NCBI GenBank assembly: GCA_008638375.1
Contig: CM018038.1
Location: 12,471,740-12,535,739, forward strand
Reading direction: 5' to 3'
DNA: 64,000 nt
From: Nyssa sinensis
Taxonomy: Eukaryota > Streptophyta > Magnoliopsida > Cornales > Nyssaceae
Made by a program: the position numbers and the translations under genes
Part shown: positions 55,315 through 64,000 of the stretch, one piece after another
Layout: every line of letters starts with the position of its first letter
How positions within the stretch are numbered: the stretch's first letter is position 1
The notes under the pieces: generated by a model
What the model was told of the DNA's origin: nothing
What the model saw: the letters and a program-made list of their open reading frames with translations, nothing else
Databases searched by the model: none

Positions 55315-56880
55315 AAATTACTGCACGCCTATGAATGCGTGGATCCAAATCTCTCCCACCGCCACGAGACAGAAGACTGCCCTTCCAGAATTGATGAGTC
55401 TCTAAGTCCAAGAGGAAGGGACAGCAAGGCCAAGCTCGTAGGAGATCCCGTGAAAGTATTGGTCAGATCGGAAGAGCAAGGGCACTATTTACAGATCGGT
55501 CCAGACCTGACACCTGCCGAGCAAGATAAGATAATAAAATTTTTGAAAAACAACCTCTCTGTGTTTGCTTGGGAAACAAAGGATATGGAGGGCATAGATC
55601 CAAACCTCATCACTCACAAGTTAATGGTAGATCCCGACCATCCACCAGTGAGACAAAAGAGAAGGCCACTCGCTCTAGAGCGACATCAGATCATCAATGA
55701 GGAGGTCCAGAGGCAGCTTGAAGCCAAGATGATACGAGAGGTATTTTACCCAGATTGGCAAGCCAACACTGTTCTGGTCAAGAAAAAAAACGGCAAGTGG
55801 AGAGTCTGTGTCGACTATATAAACCTCAATAAAGCTTGCCCCAAAGATAGCTTCCCTCTGCCGAGGATAGATCAGCTAGTCGATGCTACTGCAGGGCACA
55901 AACTCATGAGCTTCATGGATGCTTACTCTAGGTATAACCAGATCCAGATGTACCCTCCAGATCAGGAAAAGACAGCATTCATAACCGAACGAGGTCTCTA
56001 TTGCTATAAAGTGATGAAGTTCGGACTAAAGAATGCTGGGGCAACATATCAGCGTCTGGTCAACAAGATGTTCAGCCCTTTGATCGGCAGTACCATGGAA
56101 GTTTACATTGACGACATGCTGGTCAAAAGCCTACAAAAAGGCAGCCACATCCAGCACTTATCTCAGACATTCAACATCCTGAAGCAACATAAGATGAAAC
56201 TTAACCCCTCGAAATGCACCTTTGGTGTAACGAAAGGAAAATTCTTGGGGTACATCGTCTCTCAGAGAGGTATTGAAACAGACCCCACTCAGATCAGGGC
56301 TTTGATTGTGCTCGAATCACCAAAAACCAAGAAAGACATTTAGGCTCTGAACGGCAGAATTACAGCCCTGAGCTGGTTTATTTCCCAATCCACTGATCGT
56401 TGCTTACCGTTCTTCAAAACTTTGAAAGGTAACAGAGTTCTACAGTGGACGGAGGAGTGTGAAAAAGCCTTTCAAGAACTGAAGGAATACCTAGCTTCGC
56501 CTGAACTCTTATCAAAGCCAATCCAAAGAGAAAAGCTACTTCTCTATCTTGCAGTCTCCAAAAACGCTGTCAGTTCTGTACTGGTCAGGCAGGATAAGGG
56601 AATCTAGAAGCCCATATTCTATGTTAGCAGGGCCTTACTAGACAAGAAAAAAAGATACTTAAAGATCGAGAAATTGGCTTTTGCCTTGATAATTTCGGCA
56701 CTAAAGCTCAGACCCTACTTCTAGGCTCATCCCATTGAGATCCCAATAACCTACCCATTGAAATCAGTCCTTCGAAAGGCAGAAGTCTCAGGACGACTAG
56801 TCAAGTGGTCAGTAGAGTTGGGGGAGTTTGACATATCTTATGTTCCACGAACCTCCATCAAAGGCCAAGCACTAGCAGAT
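55315..56880 (+). pseudogene. pol: RT and first RNase H of gypsy C
   Basis: Open from 55339 to 56341: SVFAWETKDMEGIDPNLI, KKNGKWRVCVDYINLNK, FMDAYSRYNQIQMYPPDQE, KFGLKNAGATYQRLVN and YIDDMLVKSLQ. Both catalytic positions (Asp at 55918, and YIDDM near 56112) are kept. PFGLKNAG has Lys for Pro, and SGYNQ is SRYNQ. The RNase H part follows with stops at 56341, 56605 and about 56722, ending at SIKGQALADFVAEF. Confidence 0.93.
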
Positions 56881-57300
56881 TTTGTCGCTGAATTTACCCC
56901 AGCACTGTATGATAAAGTACAGCTCTGGAATAGGTTTGGTGCTACGGTCCCCAAAGGGACTGGTAGCAGAACAGGCAATAAGCTTAGGGTTCAGGGCTTC
57001 AAACAACAAAGCTGAATACGAAACCCTTATCCTTGAATTGAAATTAGCTTTGGAATACGAGGCTTGGAACCTCGAAGTCTTCTCTAACTCACAACTAGTG
57101 GTAAGCCAAGTTCTGGGAGAATTTTTCATCAAAGATGACAAAATGCTCCGGTATTCAGAACTAGTGAAATTACTAAAGCAGTCCTTCCAAAATTTCGCAA
57201 TCCAGAAAATTGAAAGAGGCCAGAACTCCAGGGCTCGCGCACTAGCAAATATGGCCTCCCACCTCAACGCCGAAGAAGAATCCGCACTAAAAATCTCTTA
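56881..57300 (+). pseudogene. Second RNase H of gypsy C, active site lost
   Basis: Same domain as 25961-26405 in B. A deletion removes the segment corresponding to TTWKLYTDGSSIDHG, with the first catalytic Asp. The block NEAEYEAL is NKAEYETL (Glu position kept), VFSDSQ is VFSNSQ (Asp to Asn at 57086), and NSRADTLANM is NSRARALANM (Asp to Arg). So three of four catalytic acidic residues are missing. Confidence 0.88.
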
Positions 57301-58592
57301 TCAGTCAGAACCAAGCATAAAAGAGGTCCAAATTGCTCAAGCTATAGATCAAACCCAGAGCTGGATGACCCCCATCCTTCAATACTTGGAAGGAAGGCTC
57401 CTCCCAAAAGACAAGAACAAGGCTAGAAGGATCCGAATTAGGGCAGCTCGGTACCCTGTTATAAATGGGAAGCTTTATCGTAGATCTTATTCTCAACCCT
57501 TGCTGAGATGTCTGTCACCGGAGAAGTCTCAATATGTTCTGGCAGAAATACATGAAGGAATATGTGGAAACCATAATGGGGGCAGAACTATAGCTCACCG
57601 AGCTCTAACACAGGGCTACTACTGGCCTAGTATGCTAAGGCAGGCAAAGGAGTACGTTCAGAAATGCGACAAATGCCAACGATTCGCTCCCTATCAGCAT
57701 CAGCCCTACCATGAGCTCATTCCTATTGCCAGCCCATGGCCCTTTGCTCAATAGGGTATAGACATTATAGGTCCATTACCAAAGGCCACACCAAACAAGA
57801 AATATCTCCTAGTGGCCATTGACTATTTCTCGAAATGGGCAGAAGCAGAACCTCTAACACACATTACGAAGAAAGAAGTTAAGAATTTCACTTGGAAGAA
57901 TATAGTCTGCAGGTTCGGCATACCGCGAGTAATCATCTCAGATAATGGTACGCAGTTCGCTGGTAAAGTTTTCAAGAAATTCTACCAAGACCTACACATC
58001 AGTCAACATTTTGCCTCTCTAGGCCATCCTCAAGCCAATGGGCAAGCAGAGGTCACCAACCGAACAATCCTTGATGTTCTTAAGAAGAGGAGAGGCCAAG
58101 GGAAGATGGGTGGAAGAACTCCCATGAGTCCTTTAGGCCTACAGAACAACTAGAAGAACACCTACCTCTGAAACTCCCTTCTCACTTGCCTATGGTACGG
58201 AGGCAGTGATCCTTAATGAGATCGCTATGCCTACCCTGAGGACTGAAGCTTTCAACCAAGAGAGTAATAATCAGCAGCTTGCAAAAAATCTGGACTTATT
58301 GGAAGAAAAACGAGATCAAGCCAGGCTCAGAATGGAAGCATATCAACACAGAATAGCCAACAACTCTAAATAAGGGCTAAAACCCCTCAGCTTTCAGATT
58401 GGAGATCTTGTCCTAAGAAGAGTAATTCCAAACACTAAGGATCCTACAATAGAAAAATTATCACCCAATTGGGAAGGCCCCTACAGGGTGACAAAGACTG
58501 TTAGGCCTACCACCAACTAGTTAGGGGACATGTCTGGGAAACCTATACCCAGACCCTAGAATGTAAAACACTTACGGAAGTACTATCAATGA
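57301..58592 (+). pseudogene. Integrase of gypsy C
   Basis: N-terminal HHCC zinc region intact: HEGICGNHNGG, then KCDKCQRFAPY. A stop at 57752, then the core: GIDIIGPLPKATPNKKYLL, ISDNGTQFAGKVF and GQAEVTNRTILDVL with D, D and E all present. A frameshift near 58100 and stops at about 58151, 58371 and 58519 follow. The C-terminal region (SPNWEGPYRVTKTV) keeps a proper GPY motif. The pol stop is at 58590. No chromodomain is seen. Confidence 0.92.
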
Positions 58593-58637
58593 AGATGCTT
58601 TCTTTCTCAAAATCTCTCCATCAAGTATTTTCAACTT

Positions 58638-59110
58638 AATGTACAAACCTCCAGGTCTGGTCCAGCGTATTGACCCCTAAAGCCTTGTATTCGTTACAAG
58701 TCCTTTAGGCCTGGTCCTCTCAAATGTACAAACCCACATGTCTGGTCCAGCGTATTGACCCTTAAAGTCTTGTATTCGTTACAAGTCCTTTAGGCCTGAT
58801 CCTCTCAAATGTACAGACCTCCAGGTCTGCTTCAGCGTATTAACCCCTAAAGCCTTGTATTAGTTACAAGTCCTTTAGGCCTGGTCCTTTCAAATGCACA
58901 AAACCCCAGGTTTGGTCCAGCGTATTGACCCCTAAAGCCTTGTATTCGTTACGAGTCCTTTAGGCCTGGTCCTCTCAAATTCACAGACCTCCAGGTCTGG
59001 TGCGGCGTATTGACCCCTAAAGCCTTGTATTCATTAAAAGTCCTTTAGGCCTGGTCCTCTAAATGCACAGACCTCTTGGTCTGGTCCATCATAAGGTACA
59101 GACCTCTGAA
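58638..59110 (+). repeat. 85-bp tandem array after pol of gypsy C
   Basis: Five 85-base units (58638, 58723, 58808, 58893, 58978) and a partial sixth, starting 46 bases after the pol stop. Each unit holds two potential stem-loops: AGACCTCCAGGTCT, and CCTAAAGCCTTGTA paired with TACAAGTCCTTTAGG around a TTCGT loop. Relative to the 60-bp unit of B it has about 25 extra bases (around CCAGGTCTGGTCCAGCG) after AATGTACAGACC. Confidence 0.96.
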
Positions 59111-59678
59111 AGCCTCCTACGTTACAATGATGAACTTACTCAATAGAATATATAACCTCAATGTGTGAAAAGCCAATTCTAGTTCAGTTATTACTTATTC
59201 TTCCGGTATTACGAGTAAAGGTTTTGATCAATTCAATTTCTTTAAGTCCTATTGGACACAAATTCTTATTATGAACAGTCGGTTCTCATAAATCATCTCA
59301 CATATCATAATCCTCGCAAGTCCCACTGTTCAAAGCTACTCAGAACAAGTTCCGATTCAACTACTCAAAATGCTCTGCTCGGAAGACAGCCTTTGATTAT
59401 AATCAGTTAAAAGGACTGTTCTGCAATACACTCAACTCATGAACATTTCACCTACAAGCTTCAAAGACTGGAGCCTAGGTTTAGATTGCAGAGCTACAAT
59501 GACTTAAAACAGTACTGGTCTTGCCTGGCATCCACAACAATCCACAAAGTTTACAAGTGTTTCAGTTCGGAAGGGTAAAGACATTCAAGTTTTGAAGAAA
59601 TTTAAATTCATTGGTGAAAGTATTCAAGTACATCAATCTTCCAAAAAAAAAAAGATGGAGCAAAATACATATAAAGAG
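59111..59678. other. Spacer between tandem array and antisense gene of gypsy C
   Basis: About 570 bases, same length as the corresponding spacer in B (about 580). No coding frame. Presumed 3' UTR of both transcripts. Confidence 0.5.
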
Positions 59679-61598
59679 AGTTTAGTTCGCAGCTTCAAAC
59701 TCAGCCGGGGCAGCTTCCTTTCGGAGGGGGAGTTCTAAAGGAGTCGCTTTGTCACTCGGTGCCTCAGCCTCGGTAGGAGGGGCAGTGGTACCTTCGATGG
59801 CTGACAGATCGAAGTCCAAAAATTTGGCAAGGAGCTTAGATATGAAGGTATTGTAACCATGCTGAATCAGCTCCCGACCCATTTCACGGACTTCGTCCCT
59901 CATCTCTATCTCAGTCTCAACTTTGGCAACCGCTACTGCGTCCTGAAGCTTCTGATCATAGGCATATCGGAGATCATACAACTCCTTCTAAAGTGTTTCC
60001 TCCTTCCGAGCGTGAAGATCCCTCTCAAATTCCATGACAGCCAGAGAATTGAAAACCTCTTTCAGCTTCTCCTTAGTAGCATGAGTTGTAGACAGAGCCG
60101 TTCCGTGCTGTAGTCTAACTTCGTCCAATTTAACCTGAAGTTTTTCAACTTCTTCTAAAGTTGGAGAAGTTTTTGTCAGAGCTGCAAGACTGTGCATGGT
60201 CTACAGAATACAAAACAAGCAAGTCAGTACTTAAAAAGAGGGAAACAGAGGAGTACTCAAGGGGTTACCTTGATCTGAAGGGACATTAGCTCGATCACCA
60301 GCTTCTCTGGCTTCTGCCCCTTGTACTTCTGAGGGCCCTTAGCCAAAAATTCCTTCAAGGCCTTTTTTGCGGCCTGGTAGGCAGAGTCGTCCGGGGCTTG
60401 GTGGCTTTGGCAGCCGATTTCCCCTTGCTTATTCTCTTAATCGGGGCAGGAGAGACTACGGATATTAGAGCAGGGGCTTCTCTCTCGTCCTCGGAATGGG
60501 TCCGATCAGGAGAGCTTGAAATCAACCTCCTCCTCTTTACTTGGAAGGGTTATCAACAGGAGAAGGGGTCTCTCCCGATCTTTGGACTGACTGCTCTGGA
60601 ACGCAGTCTGCAAACAAAGACTTCTTGAATTCTTCGGCACATTTAATAGCCGCCATTAGATTCTCTGGGGTAACGATGACAGTATGAGCTCGATTTGAAG
60701 TCTGAAGAAGCTGACGATACTGGGCCTGAAGCTCGGTTGTAAAAATAAACCTCTTCTAGGCACCCTTATCTATGCGGAAAGCATGGAAACAGTGGTTAGA
60801 GGAGCAACTCGGAGGTAAGATATACAAAAATAAAACCAAGAGCAATCACAAGAAAATGGGGTCTCACCATTGAACCCCGTACTCTGGGGGAATGTTGAGA
60901 TATGGCCTTGAAAGTCTTTGAGCTCCCATCCTCCTCCTATAAAGAAGTACCACTTCTTCCAAGTCTTGTTGGAAGTGGGTACAGAGGAAAAGGGTCTAAA
61001 CCCTTTATCAAAAGACATGTAAAAAAGGCCTTCCGACCTCATATATTTCAAATCCATATTACTACGGATCAACTCAAGGGACACATCAACATTATTCTGG
61101 TGCCCTAGCACTATAAACCCTAGAAGATGCCTCCAACTATTAAGGTTAAGATCGGATGGGCAAATATTGAACCAACAGAAAAACTGCCTAACTAAATCAA
61201 GAAAGGGGAAGTCTTAACCCCATCTCAAACCAGGCTAGATAGACATAGATCTCGCCCTCTTGAACGTCACTTGGGCGGTCTAAGGCATCTGGTATTCTAC
61301 AAGTAACATTTGAAGAGAAGTCATACTTTTCTATTAATTCATCTATCATATCCTATGTTATGGCACTCTCACCTTCCTCTCTTTGGGAAGACCTACCAGA
61401 GGCCTCTCCAGCCCTATTCCTAGGCTCTATGAAGGCATCCACTATCCTGACCTCTGAACTAGAGGGGGATCCTACCGACCTATTTTCGGTATCACCGGCA
61501 GAATGACTACCTACATTTTTTATATGAGGCGGCACAATCGTCTCCAAAGAGCTTCTTGTACCATCACCAGAACTAGAAGATGAAGAAGGGGCAGACAT
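59679..61598 (-). pseudogene. Antisense multi-exon gene of gypsy C
   Basis: Opposite strand to pol. Exon 1 61598-60868: MSAPSSSSSSGDGTRSSLET, then the PF04195-like block (NSWRHLLGFIVLGHQNNVD, KTWKKWYFFIGGGWELKDF). Intron 60770-60867 (98 bases, GTGAG to ATAG), the same length as in D. Exon 2 60769-60269, from a KRFIFTTELQAQYRQLL block to GPQKYKGQKPEKL. Intron 60201-60268 (68 bases, GTAAC to TGTAG). Exon 3 60200-59679: coiled coil (VEKLQVKLDEVRLQ) and an acidic end, stop at 59679-59681. Stops near 61350 and 59986 and a frameshift in exon 1 disable it. Exon lengths and splice sites match B and D. Function unknown. Confidence 0.85.
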
Positions 61599-61789
61599 TG
61601 CTTGGAAACAAAAAAGGGGAAGATGGAATTCTTAATAAAAAGAAAATGAAAGGAAAACTAGTCGGACCTGTTCTAAGATAGAACTTCGGTCTTCAAAGCT
61701 TCACTAGTTGCGCAGAGTTAACAATGGCGGTATCCTTTTTGAGTATAGTCAAAATGGTAAGGAAAAGAGCGTACAAAGCCCTTCTCCGT

Positions 61790-61796
61790 CTTTATA
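61790..61796 (-). promoter_or_regulatory. TATA box for antisense gene of gypsy C
   Basis: Minus strand GTGTATAAAGACGG, about 190 bases upstream of the antisense ATG and outside the LTR. Corresponds to TATATAAAAG at 36074-36083 in B. Confidence 0.6.
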
Positions 61797-61985
61797 CACC
61801 TTTTCGAGAAGTGGGGGCCCACCAAGCCATACCATAATGATGGTTGTAGGCAATGATGACCTCAAAAGCCCAAGCGTCGGCTGCGCAATAAATGACAAGC
61901 CAACAATCGTCTTGAAAATCGGAGAGACCGGATACGTGACTTTTTCGAAAGTTCGTAACCCTAGTTACGCTCTGGATGCGAACTA

Positions 61986-62004
61986 GGGCTTGGGGGGGAG
62001 TAAC
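61986..62004 (+). other. Polypurine tract of gypsy C
   Basis: GGCTTGGGGGGGAGTAAC immediately before the 3' LTR. Confidence 0.88.
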
Positions 62005-62556
62005 TGATATACCACAAAGTGACAGACCAGTCTCCAAGTGACACGTGTAACTACTGATCAAATATAGCTTTGCCATCCAGAGCAGACTCAGTCATTTAGA
62101 TCAGGCTTGGGCACTAATCCTTCAGAACTCACAGTTCCTAGCACAGGACCTTCAGAGCCTCCATCAGAGTTTAGAGCTCATCACCGCCCTGAATATTCTA
62201 CCGAGCAGAGAAAAAGGAAACAGTATTTAACAAGAAAACTGCCAGTCACGGATATCTCTTAAGCGCAGTGTCCAACAAGGCAACTGCCATTCTCCGGTGA
62301 TCAAATCCCTATATTCAAGGCTCCAAATCCTAATCAACTTAGGAAAGCCAAAGCTTATAAATTAAACCCTAAGGTGCGCCTTTTATTTTCATGCTCATTC
62401 TTTGGTTTACATTATAGTCTTTTAATTCAGTTTATTGATTTAAGCATCGGAGCGGCTACTCCCGGAGCCAATCCGATGGCCCTCTAATCCCCTTTTGAGT
62501 GTTTCCCAGGCAGCGGGGTTTGGAGCCCTCACTGAAGACCAAAAAGTGCAGCATCA
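62005..62556 (+). repeat. 3' LTR of gypsy C
   Basis: 552 bp, same length and ends as the 5' LTR. TATAAATTAAACC near 62357 is the likely TATA box. Confidence 0.96.
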
Positions 62557-64000
62557 ACATCCCTAAATTTGTTTGTTAAAAACTTTTCTTATATTTATTA
62601 TAAATTTATTTAAATATATCCTTTTAATTTATATTTTTATCTACTACGTGTCACATTCTCATTATGTATTTTAGTGTTTATGTATGTAGATATACGGTAG
62701 TGTTGTGTTCTCGTAAGCAAGGCAATTGAAAAAAAATATCCACATGGGTTTCTTCCTTGGAAAGATGAGGACCAAAAGAAAAGAAAAATAAAAATAAAGA
62801 GGAAGCTTTGTTGTGAGGAAAAATGCTTAGATTTAAAAGAAAATCATTAATTAAATATTTTAGTAAAATTATTATTTCATAGAGATCAAGATTACTATAA
62901 ATAAAAAACTATTTTATGAGACTGTCACATGTATAACAATACTCACAGTTAATATTTCTAAGATGAAATGAAAATTTCTTAAATACATTTCTGGTTGAAT
63001 TTTAAAACATTAGATACTTTGAAATAAAGATTAGTTTTGGAAAAGCATATTTTTTATATGATTGTTAAAAATCTTTTGGGTATACTAATTTCTTTTGAGA
63101 TTTTTTATAATTATAATAATTTTTTTGTAAATTTTTTGAAATTATACTAACCTCTTGACTTTACCTGATAATATAGGGATATATCACTCCAGTCAATTTT
63201 TTCTTCAAAATAATAAAACTGTACATTTTTTTAATTTATTTTTAAATTTCTTAAATTCTAACTAATTTTTTAGCTTTTTTTAAAGATTTTTTATTATTTT
63301 ATTTAAAAATAAATTGAAGGAAAATAACTTAAACTAAAAATAAATTCAAGGTTTTTATTAATATTTATTAGGAAAATGAAAAAAAGAGAAAAAGAGAAAG
63401 TAATACAAAATTTACGTAATTGAACAATGTACTAGAGTTCTTGTGAACAGCTATGTTTTTTATTGTATAAAAAATATGGTTATAATATATATATATATAT
63501 ATATGTATATGTATATATTGCTTGGATACATAAAACCTATATAAATAGTTAAACTTATTACAAAAATATATTGCCGTTTGCTTCTCAAACATATTTTGGA
63601 ACAACATGCTAACATATTTTACAAAAACGTCATCACGTTAAAATATATATTTGAAATAGAATTTTAAAAATATAACTTGAAATCTACACGTTTTTGTAAC
63701 ATGAAATGTTCGCACCACATTTGTCAAAGTTGTGGAAAAGGCTCCTTTTGGAAAGTGATGCGAAACCACCACTTTGAAGGTCTTTGGCATTTGGCTGTGA
63801 CTAAGTCAGTCATTGTGCCTTTGGTTTGGTAGACCGCCAATGGTTCAAGTTTTTCTCTTAGCCATCAAGCAAAAATAAAAGCATAGCTATCAGGTCATTA
63901 TACCGGACTTATTCAAAAAAAATTCGTGATTGAAAATAGGTGTCAACTAAGTTCGTCATTGTATCTTTTATAGATCGTAAATGGTAGAAGCATAGTTATT
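62557..64000. other. AT-rich right flank
   Basis: Noncoding. TA microsatellite at 63485-63504. No coding exon recognised; annexin exon 2 was looked for and not found. Confidence 0.6.
63485..63504. repeat. (TA)n microsatellite
   Basis: About ten TA repeats followed by TATG variants. Confidence 0.9.

Larger units (their letters stand above)
52318..62556 (+). mobile_element. Tat-like Ty3/gypsy C, complete
   Basis: 10,239 bp with 552-bp LTRs at both ends, primer site, gag, protease, RT, RNase H, second RNase H, integrase, 85-bp tandem array, antisense gene with own TATA box, polypurine tract. Flanks are GCATC (52313-52317) and ACATC (62557-62561), a target duplication with one change. By hand count the LTRs differ at about 41 of 552 positions (near 7 percent), so insertion is old. 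Stops are fewer than in B; RT and protease active sites look intact. Confidence 0.96.

Overview
This is nuclear DNA of a flowering plant, most likely a eudicot. The evidence is an LRR receptor kinase related to the MIK2/MDIS1 group, the first exon of a plant annexin with a GT splice donor, long AT-rich spacers with TA microsatellites, and dense nested Ty1/copia and Ty3/gypsy LTR retrotransposons. No intact host gene is present; almost every reading frame is a decayed retrotransposon gene. Species cannot be read from the sequence. Element letters (A to J) are my own labels.

Layout, left to right. 1-1837: unassigned flank, a SINE-like tRNA-derived segment and part of a minus-strand LTR (J). 1838-3948: 5' part (LTR, primer binding site, gag) of minus-strand Tat-like gypsy A. 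3949-6370: AT-rich spacer with a palindromic MITE at 4346-4622. 6371-12482: Copia-1, nearly complete but without its 3' LTR; it joins directly onto an LRR receptor kinase pseudogene (12483-14545 and 20078-21093). That pseudogene is split by complete Copia-2 (14546-20077, perfect AATTT target duplication).

21375-36852: very large Tat-like gypsy B, with gag, protease, RT, two RNase H regions and integrase. It carries a 2.9-kb solo LTR (F) inside integrase, a 60-bp hairpin-forming tandem array after pol, a spliced gene on the opposite strand, and a non-autonomous LTR element (E) inserted just upstream of that antisense gene. 36853-40784: spacer with local duplications. 40785-40860: annexin exon 1, whose intron 1 is interrupted by minus-strand gypsy D (41008-43675), which ends at a 100-base assembly gap. 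After the gap, minus-strand chromovirus-like gypsy G (43776-50344) carries a 3.1-kb solo LTR (I) in its leader, and G lies in the leader of a copia remnant (H, to 50765). 52318-62556: complete Tat-like gypsy C, same family as A and B, with paired 552-bp LTRs, an 85-bp tandem array and the antisense gene. The rest is AT-rich spacer.

The most interesting system is shared by B, C and D. Tat-like elements carry, between pol and the 3' LTR, an oppositely transcribed multi-exon gene with its own TATA box. In B and C a tandem array whose units can fold into hairpins lies between the pol stop and the 3' end of that gene. The array units are homologous but differ in length (60 against 85 bp). Extra antisense ORFs in Tat elements are known as a class; the hairpin arrays and the conserved antisense TATA box seem less well described. 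All elements are mutated: RT, protease and second RNase H active-site residues are lost in various copies.
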